Assembly: GCF_008123425.1 (NCBI RefSeq)
Contig: NZ_VSSS01000026.1
Coordinates: 185,730 to 249,729 of the forward strand
Direction: 5' to 3'
DNA length: 64,000 nucleotides
DNA from: Bradyrhizobium rifense
GTDB lineage: Bacteria > Pseudomonadota > Alphaproteobacteria > Rhizobiales > Xanthobacteraceae
Shown: piece after piece, positions 1 to 8,818 of the stretch
How positions within the stretch are numbered: position 1 is the first letter of the stretch
How the letters are laid out: each line of letters opens with the position of its first letter
Position numbers and translations under genes: made by a program
Notes under the pieces: generated by a model
Seen by the model: only the letters and a program-made list of their open reading frames with translations
What the model was told of the DNA's origin: nothing
The model's database searches: none

Positions 1-1420
1 TGAGGCCCTGCACGTCGGTGACCGAGTACATCATGGTGATGTCGGCGGGGCCGACATAGGGCGCGACGTCGCCGGAGGCGACCGAGGAGATGATCAGTTT
101 TGGCACGCCGATGGGGAGGGTACGCATTCCCGGCGCGACCAGTGATGCCGCACCCGAGCCGCCAGCGGAAATCACGCCGGCAACATTGCCCTGCCGCTTG
201 ATCCAATTGGCGAACGCGTCAGCCATCGCGGTGACTGCAGCACCGCGGTCCGGGCCGAACACGGCCGAGCCGCCGCGGCCGTGGTTCAGCGCGATCTCCT
301 GCGCAGAGACATCGGAGGTTGCGTGCTTGCCGCTGGTGGAGACGTCGACCAGCCGTGTGCGTAAGCCGCTTTCGGCGACGATGTCGCGGATGAAGCGGAG
401 TTCAGTCCCCTTGGTATCGAGCGTACCGACGACCAGCACGACCGGAGGGCCGGAGCTTTGCGCCGTCACCGGTTCACGCTTGCGCCGTGCGGTTTCGTCG
501 AGGCGGGCCACCTGTGTCGACAGCGTGCGCGCGGCAGCCTCGATGCGCCCGATCGGGACCGGCTGCGACCACCGTGTCGGCGGCGTCGGATTGGAGATGT
601 AGATCCGGATCGGGCCGGTGCTGCGCGCAGGCTGAGGGATCGGCTTTGCTTCGCCGCCGGCAGCCGGCACATCGATGTCGGGTTCGAGCTCGGCGTGCAG
701 TCCGACGCCGAGCAGGCGCTGCTGCAGCACGCGGTCGGCAGCGAGCCGACCGGAGTCGATGATGCGGTTGATGCGGCCGTTGACCATGATCGCGACATTG
801 CGCGAGATCGCGGTGGCGACCCCGATGTTCTGCTCGATCACGAGCACGGACATGTCGCCGTCGTCGCTGAGCTGCAGCAGCATCTCCTCGACCTGGGCGA
901 CGATGACGGGCGCAAGCCCCTCGGTCGGCTCGTCCATGATCAGCAAATGCGGATTGGTCACGAGTGCGCGCGAGATGGCGAGCATCTGCTGCTCGCCGCC
1001 GGAGAGCTGGCCGCCGCCATGGTCCTTGCGTTCGGCGAGCCGCGGAAAGGTGTCGTAGATGCGCTCGACTGTCCAGGGACCGGACCGCATCCCGCCGGCG
1101 AGATGCAGATGCTCGTCGACGCTGAGCGAGCGCCAGAGCCGTCGGCCCTGCGGGACATAACCGACGCCGAGACGCGCGATATGGGCCGGCGGCCGCCGCG
1201 TGATGTCCTCGCCGCGGATTCGGATCGAGCCGCCGCTGACCGGCACCAGGCCCATGATCGCCTTGCACAGCGTGGTCTTGCCCATGCCGTTTCGGCCGAC
1301 CACCGAGAATACGCCGGCGTCTAGCGAGAGGTCGACGCCTTGCAGTGCGTGCGAATGGCCGTAGTAGACGTCGAGGCCCCGGACCTCGAGCGCAGCGGGA
1401 GCGCGGCGGACATCACTCAT
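1..1420 (-). CDS. LivF-type ABC ATPase fused to Tm-1-like/UPF0261 domain (partial, C-terminus off window)
   Basis: One uninterrupted frame runs from ATG at 1420 to the left edge (about 473 codons, no stop). Residues 1 to about 245 are a LivF-type ATPase: Walker A GRNGMGKTT (about 42-50), signature LSGGEQQ (about 139), Walker B LLIMDEP (about 160). After a proline-rich linker, from about residue 327, a Tm-1-like/UPF0261 domain begins (VVLVGTLDTKGTE, then the glycine-rich stretch VISAGGSGAASLV). The first half should energise branched-chain-type amino acid or amide import with LivG. The second half has no firmly known reaction; the family is described as ATP-binding. The start overlaps the livG stop by 8 bases. 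The fusion is directly visible because no stop or start separates the halves. Confidence 0.88.
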   Translation of the reverse strand, partial: MSDVRRAPAALEVRGLDVYYGHSHALQGVDLSLDAGVFSVVGRNGMGKTTLCKAIMGLVPVSGGSIRIRGEDITRRPPAHIARLGVGYVPQGRRLWRSLSVDEHLHLAGGMRSGPWTVERIYDTFPRLAERKDHGGGQLSGGEQQMLAISRALVTNPHLLIMDEPTEGLAPVIVAQVEEMLLQLSDDGDMSVLVIEQNIGVATAISRNVAIMVNGRINRIIDSGRLAADRVLQQRLLGVGLHAELEPDIDVPAAGGEAKPIPQPARSTGPIRIYISNPTPPTRWSQPVPIGRIEAAARTLSTQVARLDETARRKREPVTAQSSGPPVVLVVGTLDTKGTELRFIRDIVAESGLRTRLVDVSTSGKHATSDVSAQEIALNHGRGGSAVFGPDRGAAVTAMADAFANWIKRQGNVAGVISAGGSGAASLVAPGMRTLPIGVPKLIISSVASGDVAPYVGPADITMMYSVTDVQGL

Positions 1421-2195
1421 GGCCGCCTCCGAGATAAAGCTCCTGCACCTCGGGATCGGACTCGATCTCCTCCGGCACACCTTCCTTGAAGATGCGGCCG
1501 TTGTGCATCATCGTGACGCTCTCGACGACGCGCAGCGCCACGTCCATGTCGTGCTCGATGATGATGTAGCCGATATGCGCCGGCAGCGAGGTCAGGATCT
1601 CGACCAGCTCGGCCCGCTCGGTCGGTGAGAGACCGGCGGCGGGCTCATCGAACAGCACGAAGCGAGGGGCGCCCGCCAGCGCCAGCGCGATTTCGAGCTG
1701 ACGCTGCTGCCCATGCGCGAGCTCGGCGACGCGCTGATCCTTCACCGCAGTCAGATGCACGGCCTGCACCAGACTGTCTGCAGCGTGCATCAGCGCATCG
1801 TTCTGACCGGGACGCAGGAACGAGAAGCGCCCGCGCGAGACGCCACGGCAGGCTAGGTAGACATTGTCCTGGACGGTGAGGCCGGGGAACAGCGCGGAGA
1901 TCTGATAGGTCCGCCGCAACCCGCGACGGATGCGCTCATAGGGCGGGAAGTGCGTAACGTCCTCACCGAAGAAGCGGATCGTGCCTGACGTCGGCGGGAA
2001 GTCGCCGGTGATGCAGTTGAACAGCGTGGTCTTGCCGGCGCCGTTGGAGCCGAGCACGGCGCGCCTTTCGCCGGGGCGCACGGTGATGGTGACGTCGGTC
2101 AGCGCGGCCAGCGCTCCGAACAGCCGGGTGACGCCGCGCAACTCCAGTGCTGCACCGGCGCCAACGGCGGAGAGGCGCTGGGCGACACTATCCAT
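1413..2195 (-). CDS. livG: branched-chain amino acid type ABC transporter ATP-binding protein LivG
   Basis: This 260-residue cytoplasmic ATPase has Walker A GSNGAGKTT (residues 49-57), a degenerate signature in LAHGQQRQ (about 159-166) and Walker B FVLFDEP (about 179-185), ending in the H-loop IIIEHDMDVA typical of LivG. It would pair with the LivF-like domain of the downstream fusion to drive the LivHM permease. The start overlaps the livM stop by 8 bases and the gene ends 8 bases inside the next gene, so translation is probably coupled. The true substrate (branched-chain amino acid, amide, urea or other) cannot be read from the ATPase. Confidence 0.93.
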   Translation of the reverse strand: MDSVAQRLSAVGAGAALELRGVTRLFGALAALTDVTITVRPGERRAVLGSNGAGKTTLFNCITGDFPPTSGTIRFFGEDVTHFPPYERIRRGLRRTYQISALFPGLTVQDNVYLACRGVSRGRFSFLRPGQNDALMHAADSLVQAVHLTAVKDQRVAELAHGQQRQLEIALALAGAPRFVLFDEPAAGLSPTERAELVEILTSLPAHIGYIIIEHDMDVALRVVESVTMMHNGRIFKEGVPEEIESDPEVQELYLGGGHE

Positions 2196-3276
2196 GGCCG
2201 CGCCCTCCGCCTGGGTGATCTGACCGCGGACGTTGGCTCTGGCGCCAGCGCTGCCACAGGCCGATCACGCCATCTGACGACCAGAACACGATGGCAAGGA
2301 AGCCGAGCCCGATCAGCAGCCGGAATCGGTTGCCGTCGAGCCCGATCTTGACCAGGAAGTCGAGCGCAAACGTGCGCAGGAGGACGAAGACGAGGGCGCC
2401 GATATAAGGGCCGATCGGCCGGGTAATGCCGCCGACGACGGCGATGATGAGAATGTCGATGCAGGCGCCGACGCTGACCGAGCCCGGCGAGATCTGGCGG
2501 TAATTCCAGACCTGGAGCACGCCGGCGAGGCCTGCGACGAAGGACGCCACCGCATAGGCCGCGACGCGGTGCGCATTGACGTTAAAGCCGAGCGCGGCCA
2601 TGCGGCGCGGATTGTCGCGCACGCCCTGCAGCGCCAGGCCGAACGGCGCGCGCGAGATGTAGTCGACGGCGAAGTAGCAGATCGCGGCGACCGCGAGCAC
2701 GATATAGTAGAAGGGAATATCCCACCGCCAGTCGACGCCCCAGAAATGCGGCGTTCCGACGTTGTTGATGCCGGTGTGGCCGTTGAAGATCGCCCAGTTC
2801 TGGTTGGTGAAATAGTAGAAGGCCGCGCCGATCGCGAGCGTGATCATGATGGTGTAGATGCCCTCGGTCCGCACCGCGAGCGCGCCACCGAGCGTACCGA
2901 AGATGGTCGCGAGCGTCAGCGCCATCGGCACCGCCAGCCACCACGGCCAGCCCAGGCTGATATTGGCGTTGCCGCTGACGCCGAACACCGCGACCATGTA
3001 GGCGCTAAAGCCCGCGATGGTGAGCTGCATCAGGCTGACCATGCCGCCATAACCGGTCAGGAACATCAGGCTCAGCGCGATGGTGCCGAGGATCAGCGTC
3101 GTCGCAAAAATCTCGATCAGAAAGAAGCCGTTGGCGATCAGCGGCATGATCAGGAGGATGGCCGCCACGATCCAGGCCGCGGGATTGTTGACGTCGGGCC
3201 AGCCGCGTACGACCGTGCGCTGTGCCGTTGCAGCGGCGGTGCGGACCTGAATGCGGGCATCGTGAGTCACCGACAT
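2188..3276 (-). CDS. livM: branched-chain amino acid type ABC transporter permease LivM
   Basis: A 362-residue inner-membrane protein with about ten hydrophobic segments, the first after a roughly 30-residue cytoplasmic N-terminus. It carries the LivM-family pattern LTGYGGMVSLMQLTIAGF and the cytoplasmic loop RAPFGLALQGVRDNPRRMAALG that contacts the ATPases. Together with LivH, encoded one base upstream, it would form the transmembrane channel. The ATG at 3276 lies just after the livH stop, and the end overlaps livG. Length and motifs are normal for the family. Confidence 0.93.
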   Translation of the reverse strand: MSVTHDARIQVRTAAATAQRTVVRGWPDVNNPAAWIVAAILLIMPLIANGFFLIEIFATTLILGTIALSLMFLTGYGGMVSLMQLTIAGFSAYMVAVFGVSGNANISLGWPWWLAVPMALTLATIFGTLGGALAVRTEGIYTIMITLAIGAAFYYFTNQNWAIFNGHTGINNVGTPHFWGVDWRWDIPFYYIVLAVAAICYFAVDYISRAPFGLALQGVRDNPRRMAALGFNVNAHRVAAYAVASFVAGLAGVLQVWNYRQISPGSVSVGACIDILIIAVVGGITRPIGPYIGALVFVLLRTFALDFLVKIGLDGNRFRLLIGLGFLAIVFWSSDGVIGLWQRWRQSQRPRSDHPGGGRGHG

Positions 3277-3277
3277 G

Positions 3278-4288
3278 TCAGCGCCTCGCGAGCAGGCCCT
3301 GCGGCCGAAGCGCCAGCACCAGCACCATGATCAGGAACGTCACGACGATGGCGTAGGTCGGGATGTAGACCGAACCGAGTTGCTCGGCGAGGCCGATGAT
3401 GAGCGCGCCTAGCGCGGCACCGGGTATCGAGCCCATGCCGCCGACGATCACGACCACGAGGGATGCGAGCAGGAAGCGGATGTCCTCACCGGGAGAGAGT
3501 GACTGGAAGGTGCCGCCCACGACGCCCGCGATACCGGCAAGCCCGGCGCCGAGCGCGAAGACCAGCACGAAGACGAGCTGGATGCGCACGCCGGTTGCAG
3601 CAAGGATGTCACGATCGTCGACGCCGGCGCGGATGATCATGCCGATCCGGGTGCGGTTGAGCGCGAGCCACATCGCGATGCCGATGATCACGGAGGCTAG
3701 GAAGATCACGAGCCGGACCAGCGGATAGCGCAAATAGACCGGTTCGCCCGAGGATTTCATCGCGGTGACCAGCGGCAGATCGATCGGGCCGATCAGCCAG
3801 GTCGGCGTCTGGATCTGGTAGAAGTCGCCGCCGCAGGCCCACAGCATGAGATCGGCGAACACGATCGACAGCCCGATCGTCACCATGGTCTGGCGCAGGT
3901 CTTGGCCCTCCATGCGACGGAAGACGAGGACCTGGAGCAGGACGCCGACCAGCGCCGTCAGGATGAAGGCGACGATGAAGGAAAGAATCCAGGAGCCGGT
4001 CGAGGCGCTGATGGCGTAACCGACGTAGCCGCCGAACAGATAGAGCGAGCCGTGCGCGAGGTTGACGTTGCGCATCAGGCCGAAGATCAGCGTGAAGCCG
4101 CTGGCGACGAGGAAATAGAGACCGCCGAGCGTGATGCCGTTGAAGAGCGCGTTGAGGAACACCCGCTTGCGGCCGATCGCCTCTTCAAGGCCGGCTGGCC
4201 ACACGGCGAAGATCAGCCACAGCGCCACTGCGATTGCGATGATGACGATCAATGCCCAGGCGGGATGGCGCTCGACAAAGCGGGTCAT
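3278..4288 (-). CDS. livH: branched-chain amino acid type ABC transporter permease LivH
   Basis: A 336-residue inner-membrane permease with about eight to nine hydrophobic segments. LivH-family landmarks are NALFNGITLGGLYFLVASGF near the N-terminus, NRTRIGMIIRAGVDDRDILAATG in the ATPase-contact loop and GGMGSIPGAALGALIIGL near the end. I chose ATG 4288 because it follows a clear GAGGTGAAG ribosome site; the frame extends 40 codons further up, but that stretch is arginine- and proline-rich and unlike LivH. It is first of the tight livH-livM-livG-livF-like run, about 175 bases downstream of the AraC gene on the same strand. Confidence 0.92.
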   Translation of the reverse strand: MTRFVERHPAWALIVIIAIAVALWLIFAVWPAGLEEAIGRKRVFLNALFNGITLGGLYFLVASGFTLIFGLMRNVNLAHGSLYLFGGYVGYAISASTGSWILSFIVAFILTALVGVLLQVLVFRRMEGQDLRQTMVTIGLSIVFADLMLWACGGDFYQIQTPTWLIGPIDLPLVTAMKSSGEPVYLRYPLVRLVIFLASVIIGIAMWLALNRTRIGMIIRAGVDDRDILAATGVRIQLVFVLVFALGAGLAGIAGVVGGTFQSLSPGEDIRFLLASLVVVIVGGMGSIPGAALGALIIGLAEQLGSVYIPTYAIVVTFLIMVLVLALRPQGLLARR

Positions 4289-4464
4289 GGCTTCACCTCG
4301 TGCCCCTTGTGGGCGAGGTCGCACGCAGACCGTTGCCGGCCGCAAGCCCTGCCATGAACGTACGCTCCCTATCGACCGCGATCCTCTTGTCGGGATCGCG
4401 TTGCGCACATCCTAGTAGGACGCACGGGAGCGCATTTGATCGTGAGTATCTTTTCGCGCACTCG

Positions 4465-5292
4465 TCAGCCGCGCAAAACCTTGGCCGCGCGGCGATAATC
4501 GGTCGGCGCCATCCCGACATTGGCGGCGAAGAAACGGGTGAAACCGCTCTGCGAGGAGAAGCCGAGATCGAAGCCGATATCGGCGATTGGTGCTTCGCTC
4601 GCCACCAGCGCCTCCAGCGCCTGCTCCATCATCAGCGTGTTGAGATAGAGGTGAGGGGTAACGCCGGTCTGGGTGCGGAACAGCCTGTAGAAATGGGGGC
4701 GCGACAGGCCGGATTCGCGCGCGATGGTGTCGAGCTCGATCTCGGCGCCGGGGCTCTCCGACATCATCTTGATGCACTTGCGCACGCGAAAATCGGTGAC
4801 GGAGCCGTTCGCGCGCGGATCGGGCGAGGTCTCAGCCTGCTGCCAGCTCTCGTCGTAGCAGACGTCGATCAGACTTCTCAGCTCGCCATCGAGGCTATTC
4901 AGCGAGGGTGCGCCGCACACAAGGGCGGCTGCGTGCCTGATATGCTTGTCCAGCGCAACCGATCGCTTGAGCTGGGTGCGGCCGAAGCGCAGGCGGTCGG
5001 CACCGGGCGCGTCGGGCGCGAACCACTCCGCATTGACATAGAGCACGAAGAAGACCGCGCCGCCGTCGAGATCGGAAGGGAGGAAATTATGCGGCTCCCA
5101 TGGATTGACTGCGACCACGGAACCTTCAGTGAGCTCGTAACGTCCATCGTTGACGTCGATGCATGCGGGACGTCCCCCGACATGGAAGATCAAGTGACCT
5201 TCGCGATGTGCGTGGATGTTGAAGGGGCGGTTCAACTGATAGACCGTCGCCCGGCCAAAGCGGCCGTGGAAGACGGCGAGCGCCCGGCTCAT
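4465..5292 (-). CDS. AraC family transcriptional regulator
   Basis: A 275-residue regulator. The N-terminal half is an AraC-type cupin (HREGHLIFHVGG, then NPWEPHNF) that probably senses a small ligand. The last 100 residues hold two helix-turn-helix motifs (ELDTIARESGLSRPHFYRLF and IADIGFDLGFSSQSGFTRFF). ATG 5292 is preceded by GGGAGGGAAGGC; a start 30 codons earlier is possible but lacks a site. The gene sits between the binding-protein gene and livH on the same strand, so it likely controls this importer in response to its substrate. Neither ligand nor target site is evident. Confidence 0.9.
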   Translation of the reverse strand: MSRALAVFHGRFGRATVYQLNRPFNIHAHREGHLIFHVGGRPACIDVNDGRYELTEGSVVAVNPWEPHNFLPSDLDGGAVFFVLYVNAEWFAPDAPGADRLRFGRTQLKRSVALDKHIRHAAALVCGAPSLNSLDGELRSLIDVCYDESWQQAETSPDPRANGSVTDFRVRKCIKMMSESPGAEIELDTIARESGLSRPHFYRLFRTQTGVTPHLYLNTLMMEQALEALVASEAPIADIGFDLGFSSQSGFTRFFAANVGMAPTDYRRAAKVLRG

Positions 5293-5338
5293 GCCTTCCC
5301 TCCCAAAAACTCTTGTCTTTTTTTGATAGCGTTCAACA

Positions 5339-5395
5339 ACCGGGGAGAGAATGCAAGGGCGCACGTGTCGCGCTCTTTGCAAATCTCTCCCCGGT
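5339..5395. terminator. long inverted repeat between the binding-protein gene and the AraC gene
   Basis: A perfect 12-bp inverted repeat, ACCGGGGAGAGA (5339-5350) and TCTCTCCCCGGT (5384-5395), encloses a 33-base loop that itself holds a TGCAA/TTGCA pair. It lies 29 bases after the stop of the binding-protein gene and 47 bases before the AraC start on the minus strand. No T-run follows on the minus strand, so it is not a textbook intrinsic terminator. It could be a 3'-end stabilising hairpin that raises binding-protein levels, or an operator. Confidence 0.55.
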
Positions 5396-5423
5396 CAGTC
5401 ATGGCGTCGCTGATGCGACTACG

Positions 5424-6674
5424 TCAGTACTTCTTACATTCCGGTACCGTACGGCTTGGCAAACCGATCTTGGCGAACACTGCGGGGTCGTAGCCCAGCG
5501 TCTGGTTCACATTCGGGATCACCTTCACGACCTTCGAGAACAGCGCACCCTTGCCGTCGTCGACGACTTCGGTGACGAAGTTGGTGCCGACCGCCTGGCG
5601 GTTGGCGTCGAGCTTGATCTTGCCGTTGGGCGCATCGAGCTCGATCTTCGCCAGCGCGGCCTTGTACTTGGACTGGTTGTCGCTGAGATCGCCGTTGACC
5701 TGACGCAGTGCCAGGATCAGCGCCATGGTCGAGCCGTAATAGTTGGTCGCGAGCAGCGACGGGCTCGGGAAGCGCTTGTTCGGCGGGAAGGCGTCCTGAT
5801 AGTCCTTCACGAACTTCTGCCAACCCGGATCTTCCCAGGTGTCGGCCTGGCCGCTCGCGGCCAGCGTGCCGACCAGCGCGTTCTTGGCGTTGCCCTTGGA
5901 CGACAAAATGGTCTGATCGATCATGATCGAGCCGCCCATCAGATGCGCCTTGCCGCCGGCCTGCTGGTACTGGTTGAGGAAGTTGACGGCATCCGCGCCG
6001 CCGAGGCCGAGATAGATCGCATCGACGTCGTCGGGCAAGGCGGCGATGACCGAGGCAAAGTCCTTGGTGCCGAGCGGCACCCATTGCCTGTTGGTGACTT
6101 GTCCGCCGGCACCGCAGAATTCGAGCACGAGGCCGAACACCTGGGTGTAGATGAAGGAATAGTCCTCGCCGACGGTCGCGATCTTGCGATACTTCTTGTC
6201 CTCATAGGCGTATTTGCCGAGGCCGACCTGCCACTGCGCGCCGTCCATATTGTAGCGGAAGAAGTTCGGAGCCGGATCGACGTAGGTCGTTTCCTGGGCG
6301 CCGGAAGCCGCGTTGATGAAGGTCAGCTCCGGATGGGTCTTTGCAAAATTCTTGACCGCGATGCCCTCGTCGCCTGACAGCGGCGACAGCAGGATCTGCA
6401 CCTTGTCCTGCTCGATCAGCTTTCGCACGGCGCGGACCGCGGAATCGGGTGTCGCGTCGGTCGAGGCGATGACGAATTCGAGCTCCTTGTCGCCGACCTT
6501 CTTGCCGAGCACGTTGAGTGCCGTCTGGAATCCGCGGATGCCGTCCTCGCCGAGCACGGTGTAGGTGCCTTCGAGCGTCGCGGTGACGCCGACCTTGATC
6601 TTCTCCTGCGCGAAGGCGGTGCCCGACAACAACAGGCTGCTCAACGCGACGAGTCCTAGACTGCCTTTCAACAT
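5424..6674 (-). CDS. LivK-type periplasmic amino acid/amide-binding protein
   Basis: A 416-residue type I periplasmic binding protein (Peripla_BP_6, LivK-like). A signal peptide covers the first 22 or so residues (MLKGSLGLVALSSLLLSGTAFA, cleaved after AFA); the mature protein begins QEKIKVGVTATLEGTYTVLGEDG, the usual first strand. ATG 6674 has a strong GGAGGAGA site. It should capture the substrate of the LivHMG/LivF-like importer encoded downstream, the AraC gene lying between. Family members bind branched-chain amino acids, amides, urea or aromatic acids; the specificity is not clear here. Confidence 0.9.
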   Translation of the reverse strand: MLKGSLGLVALSSLLLSGTAFAQEKIKVGVTATLEGTYTVLGEDGIRGFQTALNVLGKKVGDKELEFVIASTDATPDSAVRAVRKLIEQDKVQILLSPLSGDEGIAVKNFAKTHPELTFINAASGAQETTYVDPAPNFFRYNMDGAQWQVGLGKYAYEDKKYRKIATVGEDYSFIYTQVFGLVLEFCGAGGQVTNRQWVPLGTKDFASVIAALPDDVDAIYLGLGGADAVNFLNQYQQAGGKAHLMGGSIMIDQTILSSKGNAKNALVGTLAASGQADTWEDPGWQKFVKDYQDAFPPNKRFPSPSLLATNYYGSTMALILALRQVNGDLSDNQSKYKAALAKIELDAPNGKIKLDANRQAVGTNFVTEVVDDGKGALFSKVVKVIPNVNQTLGYDPAVFAKIGLPSRTVPECKKY

Positions 6675-7192
6675 TGCTCTCCTCCCTGGGACGTTCTTGT
6701 CGCTGTTTTTCACCGCATCCTCGCGCGCCCGCCGCGCGGTGCGACGTTTTTGCAAGGCCAACGGTTCTTGAGGTTGAGGCTAACCGAAGTCGGATGCGGC
6801 GCACGCATCGGAGCCATGCGCGGCTTAACGGGCAGTCTCATTTTGAATGGTGCGTCGCAAATCGTTCCGCGGTGCAACGTCGCGCGCGTGCTCGACGTCG
6901 TGATCAGCCTCATCGCTCATCGTTCGCGCAGTCATGGCAGCGCGTGGTCTCGGCGACGCGCTGCGATCAGGACTCCACTCCGCGCTCGTTCGCTTGGGTG
7001 CGCGCAACCAGCACGTGTATGATCAATCCGGCAAACCGAGGTCCTCGGGGGACGGCTGAGTGCTGGCCACTTGCGGCCGCCCGAAGCGTGATCGGGGCCA
7101 ACAGCCATTTCAGCCGGCTCCAACACGATCGGCCATTGACAGGCCGCCCGAGGTGATAGAATTATAACAAGATAAGTTGTAAAAATAACAAT
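6675..7192. other. 518-bp intergenic region between divergent importer operons
   Basis: No credible gene is visible. Short open frames here lack ribosome sites and recognisable protein. The region separates the minus-strand Liv operon from the plus-strand ribose-type importer and so must hold both promoters. The last 35 bases are strikingly AT-rich compared with the surrounding DNA and contain the candidate DeoR operator described separately. Confidence 0.6.
7162..7191. promoter_or_regulatory. candidate DeoR operator upstream of the sugar importer
   Basis: An AT-rich block in GC-rich DNA. TTATAAC (7162-7168) and GTTGTAA (7176-7182) form a near-perfect inverted repeat, and TAACA occurs at 7165-7169 and 7186-7190, 21 bases apart (about two helical turns). 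A related TGTTA-N6-TAACA repeat lies before deoC (11979-11994). Similarity of the two sites suggests binding by the DeoR regulator encoded at 11114-11908. This is inference from pattern only. Confidence 0.45.
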
Positions 7193-8818
7193 ATGTCACC
7201 ATCGTACCAGCGTCTCGCAGGGCGACGGGAGGAAAGTTTGGAATTGTCCGGTTCGGGTACAGCAGAGCCAGGGACGTCGACCTCGCTTGTGATGGTCAGT
7301 GGCATCAACAAGCGCTTTGGCGGCGTGCGAGCGCTACGCGACGTCAACCTCGAGGTTCGCGCCGGCGAGGTGCACGCGCTGCTAGGCGAGAACGGCGCGG
7401 GGAAATCCACGCTGATCAAGATCCTCAGTGGTGTTCATGCCCTCGACAGCGGCACGATCGAGATCGCCGGCAAGCCGGTGGAATTCGACAGCCCGGCGAA
7501 GTCGCGCGAGGCGGGGATCGCCGTCGTCTATCAGGATCTCAGCCTCGTCGAATCCTTGAGCGTCGCGGACAATCTTTTGCTCGGCCGTGAGCCGCGCGCG
7601 CGTTTCGGCTTCGTGCGGCAGCGCGCGCTGATGGCCAGGGCCGAGGCGTTCCTGAACGAGCTCGGCATTCCCCTGGATACGAGAGCGACTGTCGGCTCGC
7701 TGCCTTTCGCCTATCGCCAGATGACGGAAATCGCCAAGGCGTTGATGGGCGAGGTCCGGCTTCTGATCCTCGATGAGCCGACTTCCTCGCTGACATCGGA
7801 TGAAGTCCGGATCCTGTTCGACGCGATCGGGAAGGCGACGCGCCGCGGAGTCGGCGTGATCTATGTGACCCATCGGCTCAATGAGGTCTTCGAGATCTCG
7901 CAGCGCGTGACGGTGCTGCGTGACGGCGCCAACGCCGGCACGTTTGTCACCGCCGAAACCGACATGAAGCGGCTGGTGAACGCGATTGTCGGAACCGATC
8001 GATCGGTATCCACGAGCCCGCGCGTCGAACCTGCTGCGAAGCGTCAATTGGATCCGTCGCCGGTCTTGTCGCTGTCGAATGTGTCCAACGACCGGCTTCG
8101 CGCCGTCGATCTCTCTGTGCTGAAGGGCGAGATCCACGGTCTCGCTGGATTGATCGGCAGCGGACGCACGGAGATTCTGGAGACAGTGTTTGGGCTCCGG
8201 CCGCTCGAGAGCGGCGCAATCGAGATCGAGGGCCGGCGATGGCTGCCAAAGGGGCCGGCCGATGCGATCGAGCAGGGCATCGCCCTGGTGCCGGAAGACC
8301 GGCACGTGCAGGGTCTGGTCCTGGACCATTCGATCGAACGTAACGTCACTTTGCCACGGATTCCCCATTTCTCGCGCTGGGGCTGGATGCAGCAACGCGC
8401 CGCCGCCAGGCGTGCAGAAACCGCGATTGCCAGGCTTTCGGTGAAAGCGCCGGGCGCGTTCAGCCTGGTCAGGACACTCTCCGGCGGTAACCAGCAAAAG
8501 GTCGTGTTCGGAAAATGGAATGATCCGCGGCCGCGCGTGCTGCTCCTGGACGAACCGACGGTCGGCGTCGACGTGGGTGCACGCGAGGAGATCTATGCCG
8601 TGATCCGGAATGCCGTCCGCGACGGCAGCGGGGTCCTGGTCGTCTCGTCCGATCTCGTCGAATTGATCGAGCTCTGTGACCGCATCTCCGTGATCGTCAA
8701 CGGGCGTGTGGCTCGTACGCTGGCGCGCGGCGAGATCGATGATGCCGAAGAGCTGCATCACCTCCTCCAGATGTATCAGGCCTCCGGGCCAGGCCAGTTG
8801 CAAGAGCTTCCCGCATGA
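7193..8818 (+). CDS. ribose-type sugar ABC transporter ATP-binding protein (RbsA/MglA family)
   Basis: A 541-codon frame encoding a duplicated ATPase as in RbsA/MglA. The first domain has Walker A GENGAGKST (about 65-73) and Walker B LLILDEPTSSL. The second has the usual degenerate P-loop GLIGSGRTEI, signature LSGGNQQKVVFGKW and Walker B LLLDEPTVGVD. The start is uncertain: ATG 7193 has no ribosome site and abuts the candidate operator, while GGGAGGA (7227-7233) precedes in-frame TTG codons at 7238 and 7244, either a more likely start. The stop overlaps the permease start by four bases. It energises import of a pentose or deoxypentose with the next two genes. Confidence 0.92.
   Translation: MSPSYQRLAGRREESLELSGSGTAEPGTSTSLVMVSGINKRFGGVRALRDVNLEVRAGEVHALLGENGAGKSTLIKILSGVHALDSGTIEIAGKPVEFDSPAKSREAGIAVVYQDLSLVESLSVADNLLLGREPRARFGFVRQRALMARAEAFLNELGIPLDTRATVGSLPFAYRQMTEIAKALMGEVRLLILDEPTSSLTSDEVRILFDAIGKATRRGVGVIYVTHRLNEVFEISQRVTVLRDGANAGTFVTAETDMKRLVNAIVGTDRSVSTSPRVEPAAKRQLDPSPVLSLSNVSNDRLRAVDLSVLKGEIHGLAGLIGSGRTEILETVFGLRPLESGAIEIEGRRWLPKGPADAIEQGIALVPEDRHVQGLVLDHSIERNVTLPRIPHFSRWGWMQQRAAARRAETAIARLSVKAPGAFSLVRTLSGGNQQKVVFGKWNDPRPRVLLLDEPTVGVDVGAREEIYAVIRNAVRDGSGVLVVSSDLVELIELCDRISVIVNGRVARTLARGEIDDAEELHHLLQMYQASGPGQLQELPA

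Noticed and set aside
6750..7022. Open frames of 60-90 codons in the Liv/Rbs intergenic region
   Set aside because: No ribosome sites, no homology, and arginine-rich composition typical of random GC-rich translation.
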